From Sphingobacterium sp. SGR-19 (GTDB lineage Bacteria > Bacteroidota > Bacteroidia > Sphingobacteriales > Sphingobacteriaceae): a stretch of DNA of 64,000 nt. The position numbers were made by a program, and so were the translations under genes. The notes under the pieces are model-generated. The model had not been told where the DNA came from, did not search any database, and saw nothing but the letters and a program-made list of their open reading frames with translations. Each line of letters opens with the position of its first letter. Positions within the stretch are counted from its first letter, which is position 1. Location: assembly GCF_011043555.1 (NCBI RefSeq), contig NZ_JAAKGS010000012.1, positions 51,238 to 115,237 on the forward strand. The letters run 5' to 3'. Shown in pieces: positions 1-9,003 of the stretch.

Positions 1-1907
1 GGCATAAAAAATGTCTCGTCGATAAAGCTGATGTCGGTTCCAAAACTTGTTTTCAATGTTAATGACGGGACAAATTGATATTCAGCACTTGCATTTGCCA
101 ACACGCGCCAGGTCTGCGCATTATTTACCGGTAAATTGAGCATAGCTATAGGATTTTCCCGTGACAGGCTGACCTGGTCATAGACGTAATCTCCGTTATT
201 GTCGTACACCGGTATATTAGGAGGAGAGAAAATACCTGTTTTCGTTGGACCTTCCTTTGAATTTTCTTCCTGTATGCGATCATTTTCCGCTCGTGTCACA
301 TTAATCGCCGTTGCAAACCTTAGTTTATCATTGTGCTGATGATTTAGGTTTATTCGACCGCTGATTCTGTTAAAATCAGAGTTGAGCATGATTCCCCCTT
401 GTCGCATATAGCCCAATGATGTGTAATATTGTGTTTTTTCACTTCCCCCGCTTGCGGAAAGTTCGTAGCTTCTTGTGCCGGCTTTCCGGAACATCGCATC
501 TTGCCAATCCGTGTTGATATGGGGATTAGCTAAAATTTGGTCTGGCATGGTAGAGGTGGGGTCGTCCTGTTCTCTAAAAAAATAATAATCCCGCATGTAG
601 TCTTGGTATTGTGCCGTATTCATCATTTCATATTTGCGTTCGGATGGCATTTCCGAATACCCCTCGTACATGTTGAAATGAAATTGGCTTGTGCCCGGTT
701 CACCCTTTTTAGTCGTAATGAGGACGACACCGTTGGCTGCCCTAGCACCGTAAATAGAAGAGGAGGCTGCATCCTTTAGTACTTCGACAGACTGTACGTC
801 GGAAGGGTTGAGCGAAGAAAGAACATTGATCCCCTGCGTACCTCCACCAAAGTTAAAATCTGAACCGCCCGTAAAGTTCGTTGTGCTATTTACCGGAATA
901 CCATCTACGACGTATAGCGGATCGGAGCTCGCATTTATTGAAGTGGTACCACGTACCCGGATGCTAAGCCCGCCACCAGGTGAACCGGATTTCTGTGTCA
1001 CCTGAACTCCGCCGGCTTTTCCTTGGATAGCTTGCGGAATACTGGGAAGTACTTCGTTTTCGATCTCATCTGCTCCTATGCTGGAAACCGAGCTGGCTAA
1101 TGTGGCACGTTCCATCGTGCCATAGCCAACCGCCACTACTTGTACAGATTCAATAGTCTTTGATTCTTCACTCAGCAACACATCTATTTTTTCTCTATTG
1201 TTGAGCGATTCCTCATATTCCTTATAGCCAACCGCACTAAACACCAGTATATCGCCGGTATTGGCTGAGATACTGAACCGACCTTGTTCATCCGTCGCCG
1301 CTGAAGCCGGTTGTCCTTTTACCGACACGGTGACGCCCGTAATTGGTCCATTTTTATCACTAACGGTGCCTTGGACGACGTTTTGAGGATTCGCTGTAGA
1401 ATCAGTTGATGTCATGGCTGTTGTCGGAGAAACCGGAGAAGTCGGCGATGCGGCAGTAGTATCTATAACCGTTGAATCTGTGACGGTAGTATCCCCCGTA
1501 CCGGGTGCAGAATCCGTTGCAGCCGATGAATCCGCTTCTGCTATTTTTAGTATGACATGTATCTCGCTTCGGTTATTTACAGGTTCTTCGTGTCGTGCGA
1601 AATCTGTTTTGTTAAAAATCAGTGAAGCATCGGGCTTCATCTCCAATGTAAATAGACCTTGATCGTCGGATACGGTATTTACGGATTCTCCTTTTACCGA
1701 AACAATAGTACCTGCTATAGCATTGCTCCGTTCATCTTTGACAGAACCATTTACGGTAATCAGAGAATCTTGTGCATCGACAGATGCTGTCCAAAATAAG
1801 TTGGGGTTGTCGAAATTTTTTTTGGAAGGAAGATGAGCGTCGTTTGAGGAGAAGACCCAACAAGGGCTAAGTAATAACAAGGGAATAGCATAAAGGGTGT
1901 GTTTCAT
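1..1907 (-). CDS. SusC/RagA-like TonB-dependent receptor, C-terminus cut by window edge
   Basis: Outer-membrane receptor that imports oligomers captured by a SusD partner. The frame is open from an ATG at 1907 to the window edge, giving about 635 residues. Residues 1-22 are a signal peptide. A first carboxypeptidase-D-like regulatory domain lies at about 48-122, then a Ser/Thr/Pro/Asp-rich linker (about 124-174), then a second domain of the same type (about 177-247). The segment VVAVGYGTMERA precedes the plug, which contains DPLYVVDGIP and SSIYGARAANGVV, typical of SusC plugs; the barrel begins after about residue 370. One regulatory domain is usual, so two with a disordered linker is odd. 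The expected susD would lie to the left, outside the window. Family assignment is firm; the substrate is unknown. Confidence 0.93.
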   Translation of the reverse strand, partial: MKHTLYAIPLLLLSPCWVFSSNDAHLPSKKNFDNPNLFWTASVDAQDSLITVNGSVKDERSNAIAGTIVSVKGESVNTVSDDQGLFTLEMKPDASLIFNKTDFARHEEPVNNRSEIHVILKIAEADSSAATDSAPGTGDTTVTDSTVIDTTAASPTSPVSPTTAMTSTDSTANPQNVVQGTVSDKNGPITGVTVSVKGQPASAATDEQGRFSISANTGDILVFSAVGYKEYEESLNNREKIDVLLSEESKTIESVQVVAVGYGTMERATLASSVSSIGADEIENEVLPSIPQAIQGKAGGVQVTQKSGSPGGGLSIRVRGTTSINASSDPLYVVDGIPVNSTTNFTGGSDFNFGGGTQGINVLSSLNPSDVQSVEVLKDAASSSIYGARAANGVVLITTKKGEPGTSQFHFNMYEGYSEMPSERKYEMMNTAQYQDYMRDYYFFREQDDPTSTMPDQILANPHINTDWQDAMFRKAGTRSYELSASGGSEKTQYYTSLGYMRQGGIMLNSDFNRISGRINLNHQHNDKLRFATAINVTRAENDRIQEENSKEGPTKTGIFSPPNIPVYDNNGDYVYDQVSLSRENPIAMLNLPVNNAQTWRVLANASAEYQFVPSLTLKTSFGTDISFIDETFFM

Positions 1908-1996
1908 AAGGATATCGATTTACGTTCAGATCATTTGTTTTATTTATGTTCACATAGTGTAACAAACAACTAGTTTTAATAGTTCTGTATCTATAA

Positions 1997-2004
1997 TATT
2001 TTTG
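1997..2004 (+). promoter_or_regulatory. Possible -7 box TATTTTTG
   Basis: Exact match to the Bacteroidota -7 consensus TAnnTTTG in the 206-bp space between the divergent receptor gene and the small gene at 2114. No good -33 TTTG is seen upstream. It would give a leader of about 105 nt. Confidence 0.3.
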
Positions 2005-2113
2005 TTACAAACACCTAACAGTAACGTGTCTTTGGTAAGAAATAGTATTTATTTTAGGAAAAAGGCGTAATTTGTTGGGAATAAATGATTGTATATTTAT
2101 AAGTGAAGCAACT

Positions 2114-2413
2114 ATGACCTACGACGAATTCATATTTTCGATTGAGCATGCGGATATCGTTCCAGATAAATTGAACGTCCATTTACAGGCACTTTGGTAT
2201 GACGCGAAAGGAGATTGGCAAACGGCCCATGATTTGATTGATCATCTGGAGGATCGTGTCTCAGCACATGTGCATGCTTATCTACATCGTGTAGAAGGGG
2301 ATTTATGGAATGCGCGTTATTGGTATAACCGTGCTAAACAGCCGGAATATAAAGGCAATTTGAAAGACGAGTGGGAGCAATTGGTGAAAGGGCTTATTGC
2401 TTATGACTCATAG
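2114..2413 (+). CDS. Small hypothetical protein (99 aa)
   Basis: Not recognised as a named family. The ATG at 2114 is preferred over an in-frame TTG at 2072, because the protein then begins MTYDEFIFSIEHADIVPDKL and the extra 14 residues look non-coding. The protein is acidic and His/Trp-rich, probably helical and soluble, with no signal peptide. The segment AKGDWQTAHDLIDHLED followed by VEGDLWNARYWYNRA resembles two helical hairpins of a TPR-like repeat; that is inference only. Its stop is one base from the stop of the convergent tamB gene, so the two transcripts must overlap at their 3' ends. Confidence 0.75.
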   Translation: MTYDEFIFSIEHADIVPDKLNVHLQALWYDAKGDWQTAHDLIDHLEDRVSAHVHAYLHRVEGDLWNARYWYNRAKQPEYKGNLKDEWEQLVKGLIAYDS

Positions 2414-2414
2414 C

Positions 2415-5400
2415 TTATTGCTTATCTTTTATCGTCCTCTTCCGTTCGTTCCAAAGCCATAATTTTCGCCAGAATTCAGATAGTGAGTTGAATTCCTGTC
2501 GATAAACGACGCCCACGGCGCTGATATAATCACTATAAGGCGTAAACAGGAAATTTCGGGTGTTAAGTCTATTGTATGCTCTTAATACGAGGTTTCCATC
2601 TTGACGTAAACGGAACGTGACCTCTGCATCGGTAGCTATCTGATCCGAGAAGAGCATGAGGTCATTAAGCTGGTTTTGGCTACGATCGGTAACTCCCCCC
2701 GTAAATACCAAGCGGTCATCGAAAAAACGTAAGGAAGCCGACGCATCGTTGAAAGACCGGATATTGAGGTCTAAAAAGTTCATATTGAGCGATTGCGAGA
2801 TGATACTATTCAGCTGATTAAATGCGATTTCCGTTCCTGCGGATAAAAGTGTATTATTGACTTCGCGGCCAAACTCCTGTGTAGACGCAGGAGTAAAACT
2901 CCTTCGTACGATAAGACTGATCGCTTGCTGGTTGACGTTATTGATATCGCTCAAATAGCCTTGGAGTTCATCTTTGATATAGGGTGTCTGCGGAAAATTA
3001 AGGTCGAAGGAAACATCAGGTTGTGATAAAGTGCCTTTTAATATCATGTCGGCCTGTGCTAGGATACGGTCATTATTTTCCGCTCGACCAGCTGCATTGT
3101 ATAGGGGAGCAATCGACGTCCGTTGCTGGTAAGTCGCGCTCAGATTAATAGTCGCTTCGCCAGGATTACCTGCCCATCTAATCGTTCCGCCTTCTTTCAG
3201 ATCAAAGAACTTGTTAAAGAAATCTTGTGCGGTAAAGTGGAATTTTCCGGAGATAACATGATAGTCTCCGAACATCTCAAAATCGCCCAAACTGGATATA
3301 CGTAACGAAATATCGCCGGTACCAACACCTGTTAAGGAGCCGATATTGTTTTCCAGATTAATTTCAGCATCTGGTGTCACGGCAATATCCATATTCATGG
3401 TTAAACCTTGAAAAAGCCTTTTAGAGACAGGTGTTTCCTGCTCGGCGGAATCCGGATTGACGAAATAGATGAAGTCATTATCACTTACTTTCAATGAAGT
3501 ATTAAAAGGAAGCGTGATAACGGTATTGGGATTTGGACGTACATCAATATCCATAACCATCGCACTGGTGGGGCCGTTGAAGCGGAAAGCACCCGATGCG
3601 TAGGCTGTGCCAAAAAACAACTCATTATCTTTCCTAACTGTGTTTAGAATCTGGAAGTTATCTGTTGTCACATGAACAGCCAACGTGGGGTCACTGAGCG
3701 TATTCAAGTTGATTTCGCCGTTTGCTGTAGCTGTGGCATTTCGGACATCGTTTAGTAGCAAATCGTTTAAAAAGATCGAATTCTGTTGGATGATGGAATG
3801 TTGATTCGAGATGCTGTATTTCGTTTGCAGGTAGTTAACAAAAAAAGACGCTTCTTTGATATGAGCTGTTCCATTGATTTTTGGTTGCCGGATCGTACCG
3901 TTTATAGTTACGTCGCCGCTCATAGTGCCGTATAAGTTGGAAACGAGTGTGCGCAGGAATGGTTGCACTACACCCAAATCTATATCTTTGGCTGTTCCTT
4001 TTAAATGTAATGCGTCATCTTCGGAATTAACGTCATACGAACCACTAAGCCTAATGCCGTCACCATCTACATCCAATAATTGAGATTGGAGCTGTATGAG
4101 TCCGGTTTGCGGATCAAAATCGGCATCGACCTGTAGGTTGCCTATAGGGAGATTGTTGTAGACAATAGGGGTAGTCGAAACGTTGGCAGACAGCGTTGGC
4201 GAACCAAAGACCGAATAAACTTGCATTTCTCCACTAAGATGCCCAATCAAGTCAATACCCAGCGGTCGCGTGATTCCGGATAACGAAGCTAGACTAAAGT
4301 CTCTAAAAGCGATGTCAAGCTTATCGTCTTCATCGGAAAGGATCCCGTTTAGGCTAACCTCTTGGCGATCTCTGGAAACAAGCAGGTTGTTTAGATAGAA
4401 CTTGCCTTTAGAGACGCGGAGGTCTGCTTCTTGATTGATGTCCCATGACTCGTTGTTTAAAACAATCTGCGATTGTTCAAACCGGATATTGGCAGGCTGG
4501 TTATAGGCAAAATGTATGTTTCCATTTAATTTAAGATAATTGGGGCGAGTTGTTTCCGAGAGGGAAATATGAAAGGTCAGACTGTCGTTTGCCAGTACAT
4601 TATTGATGGTGACATGATCGACATACGCGGAGTCAGAAATACTAAAACGGTCGGCCGTCACATCCAAAGAAAAAGCTTGGTCATCGGCGTTTTCCGTAAG
4701 GGCGAGATTGGTGATTTTCATTCCTTTGTAGGTCACAACGGGACTGAAAGCCTCAAAATTTGCCGTATAATGATCGGACGAGAATTTCGCCGTCAGGTGT
4801 GCACCGTCTTCAAGCTCTAAGTTGGGATCGAACAGTGCGGATATAGGAGCAAAAGATTTGACGTCGACATGCAAATCAAAGTTCTGTGGATTATAGGGCT
4901 GCGTTTCGAGATTGATGGCGGGGGCATAACGCATAGCAAGCGACCGAAAATAGGCACCAATACTGGACAAATCTATTTGTCCCGACATCACGCCATCAAC
5001 AACGTCGGATTTAAGAGTCAACTTTTTGGACTGTTCGTTGCCTTCCGATTCAAAATCTAGATAGTTCATAACAAAATCGCCTCTTGTGGTGCTGAACTGT
5101 ACATGATCAGAGGCAATATGACCGTTTAAGGAATTCAATGAGTTTCCGTGTAGTTTTGCCTGAATATTGGATTGGCTCACGACAATACTGTCTTTGTGGT
5201 AAAGGTGCAACCTTTTTAGGTCGAGGTGCGCTACGGTAGAATTAAATTCGTACATCGGAATGGAATCTTGCCAATTGACTTCGCCGTTGAAGTCTAAAGC
5301 AGCATTTTGGTCATCAATTTCGCCATTAGCAAGTAAAACCTCACCCAGCATCTCTCCTTCAAATTCGACGTGTCGATAAGGATAGTTTTTGAAGAGAAGA

Positions 5401-6746
5401 TTGGATAAATGACCGTGCGTGGTTAAATGTAATGATTTCGCATCTGTTCCTTTACCATCAAACCGAAGGTCAAATCCCGTTTTTCCGATTTCCTTGGAAT
5501 GTATGAATTTTCCCAAATCAAAGGAATCCGCTTTTGCTGTACCGGTATATTGTAGCGTGGGCTTTATGGTGACGGTACTCTCGGTAGACAACGAACCCAG
5601 CATTGTTGTAGCTTTTCCATGCACATCAAATAGATGATAATATCCGTCAAGTGTGCCTTGATATTCCACCGTTTCCAAAAGATGGAGTTGATCTGGAAGG
5701 GAAAACGAAGATTGGTTGGATAGGGCAGGAACAAGCTCTTCGATATCTTTTGCAGACGTTTGGAGTTTGGTCAAGGCGAAATGGAATCTCGTTTTGTCAA
5801 TATCCGGTAGGCCGTCAATCGTAAAATCGCCTTGTAGACTGGTTTGTGTTCCCGTCTTTAGATATACATCGCTTGCCCTTAATTGTTCGACGGTTCCCGA
5901 TACCGATGCTTGAACAACATCCGTTATGAACCGAACGTTTACCACTTCTGGTGCAAAAAATTCAATATCTCGGGAATCCACCAAAGCGTCGCTAAGCGTG
6001 CCTTCAATTCCTACTTTCTCAATGAAATCCGAGAAGTCGCTAAAATTATCATAATAAAAAGCAAGGTAATCGCCTACTTTGGAGCGGTTGGTGTGCAACA
6101 CAAGGTCGGTAAATTCCATCTTCTTGCCAGATACATACGATTGTGCACTAAACTCTTGCAGGTATAATCCGCTTTTTTCTTTGAATGTGAGTTGTTCTAC
6201 GTCTACGCGCAGGGTGGTGTCAGTGTAATGGACCGCTTTAAAATCGCCCGAAATATCGGTTAAATCCAGATTACTGAAATCTACGCCACGATTATGGTGA
6301 TTAAAACGATGGTCGGTAAGCTTGAAACGATTATTGTGCAAGGTGACATGTTGCAAGTCCAGCCGCATTTTCGTTGTTTTCGGTGTTTGCTCTTGCTTTT
6401 TAGGTGAAAAGTAGTCAATCAAAAAACTGAGATTGGTACTGTCTTTATATATCTCGTAATTAATAAAAGCACTGTCTAACGTCACCTGTTGGATACCGAT
6501 CTGGTTATTCCATATTTTTACCAGCGAAATACGTGCGGTTGCACTTTTAGCCGAAAGCAGTGTTTTTCCGCTACGATCGTTGATGAAAAAATTGTGTAGC
6601 TCCAGCGAACTGAAGGGTTTGAAATATACCTTTTCTACAGAAATGTCTGTCTGGAGTTCTTCACTCAGATAGTTGGCGACCTTTTTTGTAACATAGGTTT
6701 GTACCGCGGGATAGCGTAGTAGAAAAACAGCTAATACCGTTAGCAA
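2415..6746 (-). CDS. tamB: TamB-like translocation and assembly module protein
   Basis: A long periplasm-spanning protein of the AsmA/TamB group, thought to move lipids or help outer-membrane protein insertion. It has an N-terminal membrane anchor, about 1,000 residues of repetitive beta-strand-rich sequence, and a C-terminal DUF490 domain with LNIRSFNDASASLRFFDDRL and a terminal Tyr/Phe-rich stretch. Its 1443 residues are usual for Bacteroidota TamB. The start is unclear. The first ordinary start codon is the TTG at 6746, but the open frame continues upstream to a stop at 6812-6810 and encodes IKKILKIALITSLSIVL, which completes the hydrophobic anchor. No ATG, GTG or TTG occurs there, so an ATA (6809) or ATC (6794) start is possible. 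It is divergent from tsaD; no TamA gene is in the window. Confidence 0.88.
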   Translation of the reverse strand: MLTVLAVFLLRYPAVQTYVTKKVANYLSEELQTDISVEKVYFKPFSSLELHNFFINDRSGKTLLSAKSATARISLVKIWNNQIGIQQVTLDSAFINYEIYKDSTNLSFLIDYFSPKKQEQTPKTTKMRLDLQHVTLHNNRFKLTDHRFNHHNRGVDFSNLDLTDISGDFKAVHYTDTTLRVDVEQLTFKEKSGLYLQEFSAQSYVSGKKMEFTDLVLHTNRSKVGDYLAFYYDNFSDFSDFIEKVGIEGTLSDALVDSRDIEFFAPEVVNVRFITDVVQASVSGTVEQLRASDVYLKTGTQTSLQGDFTIDGLPDIDKTRFHFALTKLQTSAKDIEELVPALSNQSSFSLPDQLHLLETVEYQGTLDGYYHLFDVHGKATTMLGSLSTESTVTIKPTLQYTGTAKADSFDLGKFIHSKEIGKTGFDLRFDGKGTDAKSLHLTTHGHLSNLLFKNYPYRHVEFEGEMLGEVLLANGEIDDQNAALDFNGEVNWQDSIPMYEFNSTVAHLDLKRLHLYHKDSIVVSQSNIQAKLHGNSLNSLNGHIASDHVQFSTTRGDFVMNYLDFESEGNEQSKKLTLKSDVVDGVMSGQIDLSSIGAYFRSLAMRYAPAINLETQPYNPQNFDLHVDVKSFAPISALFDPNLELEDGAHLTAKFSSDHYTANFEAFSPVVTYKGMKITNLALTENADDQAFSLDVTADRFSISDSAYVDHVTINNVLANDSLTFHISLSETTRPNYLKLNGNIHFAYNQPANIRFEQSQIVLNNESWDINQEADLRVSKGKFYLNNLLVSRDRQEVSLNGILSDEDDKLDIAFRDFSLASLSGITRPLGIDLIGHLSGEMQVYSVFGSPTLSANVSTTPIVYNNLPIGNLQVDADFDPQTGLIQLQSQLLDVDGDGIRLSGSYDVNSEDDALHLKGTAKDIDLGVVQPFLRTLVSNLYGTMSGDVTINGTIRQPKINGTAHIKEASFFVNYLQTKYSISNQHSIIQQNSIFLNDLLLNDVRNATATANGEINLNTLSDPTLAVHVTTDNFQILNTVRKDNELFFGTAYASGAFRFNGPTSAMVMDIDVRPNPNTVITLPFNTSLKVSDNDFIYFVNPDSAEQETPVSKRLFQGLTMNMDIAVTPDAEINLENNIGSLTGVGTGDISLRISSLGDFEMFGDYHVISGKFHFTAQDFFNKFFDLKEGGTIRWAGNPGEATINLSATYQQRTSIAPLYNAAGRAENNDRILAQADMILKGTLSQPDVSFDLNFPQTPYIKDELQGYLSDINNVNQQAISLIVRRSFTPASTQEFGREVNNTLLSAGTEIAFNQLNSIISQSLNMNFLDLNIRSFNDASASLRFFDDRLVFTGGVTDRSQNQLNDLMLFSDQIATDAEVTFRLRQDGNLVLRAYNRLNTRNFLFTPYSDYISAVGVVYRQEFNSLSEFWRKLWLWNERKRTIKDKQ

Positions 6747-6793
6747 GACAATGCTAAGCGAAGTAATCAGCGCTATTTTAAGTATTTTTTTGA

Positions 6794-6801
6794 TATTTTT
6801 G
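6794..6801 (+). promoter_or_regulatory. Probable tsaD promoter, -7 box TATTTTTG
   Basis: Exact TAnnTTTG match 22 bases upstream of the tsaD ATG, giving a leader of under 20 nt. It lies inside the upstream-extended reading frame of tamB, so the two divergent genes share this short stretch. No clear -33 box was found. Confidence 0.5.
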
Positions 6802-6823
6802 TGTTCTATTTAAACATTGTGCA

Positions 6824-7825
6824 ATGGCTGTTATCCTCGGTATCGAGTCCTCCTGTGATGAAACTTCCGCTTCTATATGTATAGACGGTGAAATTAAATC
6901 AAATATTATTGCCGGTCAAGCAATTCATGCAAAATATGGAGGTGTGGTACCCGAATTAGCGTCGCGTGCACATCAACTACATATCATCCCGACCGTGGAT
7001 GAAGCCATTCAACAGGCAAAAATACATAAAAATGATATCGATGCGGTGGCTTTTACGCGAGGTCCCGGACTTTTAGGGTCACTTTTGGTCGGTACGTCGT
7101 TCGCTAAATCATTTGCACTGGCTCGTCAGATTCCGCTGATTGAAGTCAATCACATGCAGGCACATATCCTTGCTCATTTTATCGAGGAACCGAAACCCAG
7201 CTTTCCTTTTCTTTGTCTTACCGTATCAGGCGGACATACACAGATTGTATTGGTGAAGGATTATTTTGATATGGAATTGCTCGGACAGACGCTTGATGAC
7301 GCTGCTGGAGAAGCTTTTGATAAAACCGCTAAAATACTGAATTTGCCCTATCCCGGAGGTCCGCTGATCGATAAATATGCTCGGGAAGGAAATCCCGCCG
7401 CCTATAAATTGCCCGAGCCACAGATTCCGGAACTGAATTTTAGTTTTTCTGGCCTCAAAACCGCTATTTTATATATGGTGCAGGCGGAAGAAAAGAAAAA
7501 TCCCAATTTTTTAGCGGAAAATATGGCTGACGTATGTGCTTCGGTGCAACAACGTATAGTCTCGATTTTATTGAATAAGTTGAAGAAAGCGGCGAAACAA
7601 ACCGGCGTAAGGGATATGGCGATTGCGGGAGGTGTTTCTGCCAATTCGGGGCTTCGTCAAGGCTTGTTAGAGATGGGGAAGCAATGCCATTGGAACGTAT
7701 TCATTCCCAAATTTGAATACTGTACCGACAACGCCGCTATGATTGCCATTGCGGGTTACCATAAATATCTGCGCAACGAGTTTGTCGGTCAAGATATAGC
7801 GCCGTTAGCGCGGATGCACGTGTAA
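6824..7825 (+). CDS. tsaD: tRNA N6-adenosine threonylcarbamoyltransferase TsaD
   Basis: Cytosolic ASKHA-fold enzyme that transfers the threonylcarbamoyl group to A37 of ANN-decoding tRNAs, working with TsaB and TsaE. The 333 residues match the family length. It begins MAVILGIESSCDETSASI, the family signature. The metal-binding histidines are H110 and H114 in HMQAHILAHF. The nucleotide-binding segments SGGHTQIVL, FSFSGLKTA and AGGVSANSGLR follow in order, with CTDNAAMIA near the C-terminus. It is transcribed divergently from tamB from a probable promoter just upstream. It is a housekeeping gene and the assignment is very secure. Confidence 0.98.
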   Translation: MAVILGIESSCDETSASICIDGEIKSNIIAGQAIHAKYGGVVPELASRAHQLHIIPTVDEAIQQAKIHKNDIDAVAFTRGPGLLGSLLVGTSFAKSFALARQIPLIEVNHMQAHILAHFIEEPKPSFPFLCLTVSGGHTQIVLVKDYFDMELLGQTLDDAAGEAFDKTAKILNLPYPGGPLIDKYAREGNPAAYKLPEPQIPELNFSFSGLKTAILYMVQAEEKKNPNFLAENMADVCASVQQRIVSILLNKLKKAAKQTGVRDMAIAGGVSANSGLRQGLLEMGKQCHWNVFIPKFEYCTDNAAMIAIAGYHKYLRNEFVGQDIAPLARMHV

Positions 7826-7904
7826 TTGTACACAAAATAAATTATGGAATTTTCTCTTTGTTGTCATCATGAAAGAAAAGATGTAAACCTTAACACTTTT
7901 CGTT

Positions 7905-8777
7905 ATGTGGAACAACAAATTAGATATTTATGAGAAAGAATGGCTGGAAGTTGTTTTTTCTTCCCGGAACCAAACCTATGGTGCGTATGATTTAAGACGT
8001 CAATCTGCTGCAGCCACGAATAAGGCCTTGCTTACTGTCATGTTCGCTGTTGCCTTACTGGTAGGTGGAAAATATGCCTACGACCGTATGCCGGGTATGG
8101 CCTCGGCTCCCGTGATTGAAGACAATATACCTGTAACACTTGATCAGTTGGTCATTCCCGAAACACCAAAAGAAGAGGAAGTAATCCTTCCGGCAGAACA
8201 ACCTGTCCAAAAGATTGCACAAGACCCACCTGCACAGGAATTAATCCGTTTTGTAGAACCTGTCGTGACAGATCGTAATAGGGCAGTCGAAGATGTGGCT
8301 TCGCAAGATGATCTAAAGGACAAGATGACTGCGCGGCTTACGCTTAAACCAGTGAAGGGCGGTTCTTTTGTTGCCAAGGGGGAATTTGGACCTACGAAAG
8401 AATTGGGAAATATCACGGGAAAAGCGTCAGGTGATCCCAATGGGAGCGTATTAAATAACGGGGAGCCGTTTGTGTCGGTAGAAGTTATGCCGGAGCCCGT
8501 CGGTGGTATGTCCGCATTTGTGAATTGGGTCGGAAAAAACTACGCGTATCCCGATAGAGCGTTGGAACAAGGAATTAAAGGAAGCGTAATCGCTACGTTT
8601 GTTGTGGAAACGGATGGCTCTTTAACCGATATTGCGATATTGAGAGATATTGGTTTCGGTACGGGGGATGAGGCTATCCGTGTGTTAAAAAAAGCGGCAA
8701 AATGGAAGCCAGGCGTCCAGAACGGGCTCCCCGTTCGGGTAAAATATACATTACCGATCAAATTGAACACGTTTTAA
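7905..8777 (+). CDS. TonB-family energy transducer
   Basis: Inner-membrane protein that passes proton-motive energy to outer-membrane receptors. There is a cytoplasmic N-terminus with NQTYGAYDLRRQ, a motif common in Bacteroidota TonB proteins, one membrane helix at about residues 41-57, a Pro/Glu-rich periplasmic stretch, and a C-terminal TonB domain from about 195 to 290 (EQGIKGSVIATFVVETDGSL through WKPGVQNGLPVRVKYTLP). It stands directly before gldL-gldM in the place gldK often occupies, although a 226-bp gap with a hairpin separates them. GldL/GldM are themselves a proton-driven motor, so the pairing is suggestive, but a functional link is inference. Confidence 0.92.
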   Translation: MWNNKLDIYEKEWLEVVFSSRNQTYGAYDLRRQSAAATNKALLTVMFAVALLVGGKYAYDRMPGMASAPVIEDNIPVTLDQLVIPETPKEEEVILPAEQPVQKIAQDPPAQELIRFVEPVVTDRNRAVEDVASQDDLKDKMTARLTLKPVKGGSFVAKGEFGPTKELGNITGKASGDPNGSVLNNGEPFVSVEVMPEPVGGMSAFVNWVGKNYAYPDRALEQGIKGSVIATFVVETDGSLTDIAILRDIGFGTGDEAIRVLKKAAKWKPGVQNGLPVRVKYTLPIKLNTF

Positions 8778-8931
8778 ATACCAAAGATCGTTTTTAGTTA
8801 CCATTCTGAACGCAGTTTCGTCTGACATGCTTAACGTTGTGAAGAATACTAAATCTCGCCGCTCGTAATTTGTGGTATTTTTATTGCTAGTACTTTGGAA
8901 TCGTTTCAACATACGAGCTATGAAAAGTAAT

Positions 8932-8965
8932 ATTTATGAACCAAATCGCGTTTTGATTCATAAAT
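8932..8965 (+). other. Hairpin in the gldL leader
   Basis: Inverted repeat with arms 8932-8945 and 8952-8965 (13 of 14 pairs) and a 6-base loop, ending 38 bases before the gldL start. There is no T-run after it, so it is not an ordinary intrinsic terminator. It may stabilise or attenuate the gldL-gldM message. Confidence 0.45.
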
Positions 8966-9003
8966 CGTTCGAAATATCATCGTGCTACTAAAAATTAATA
9001 AAT

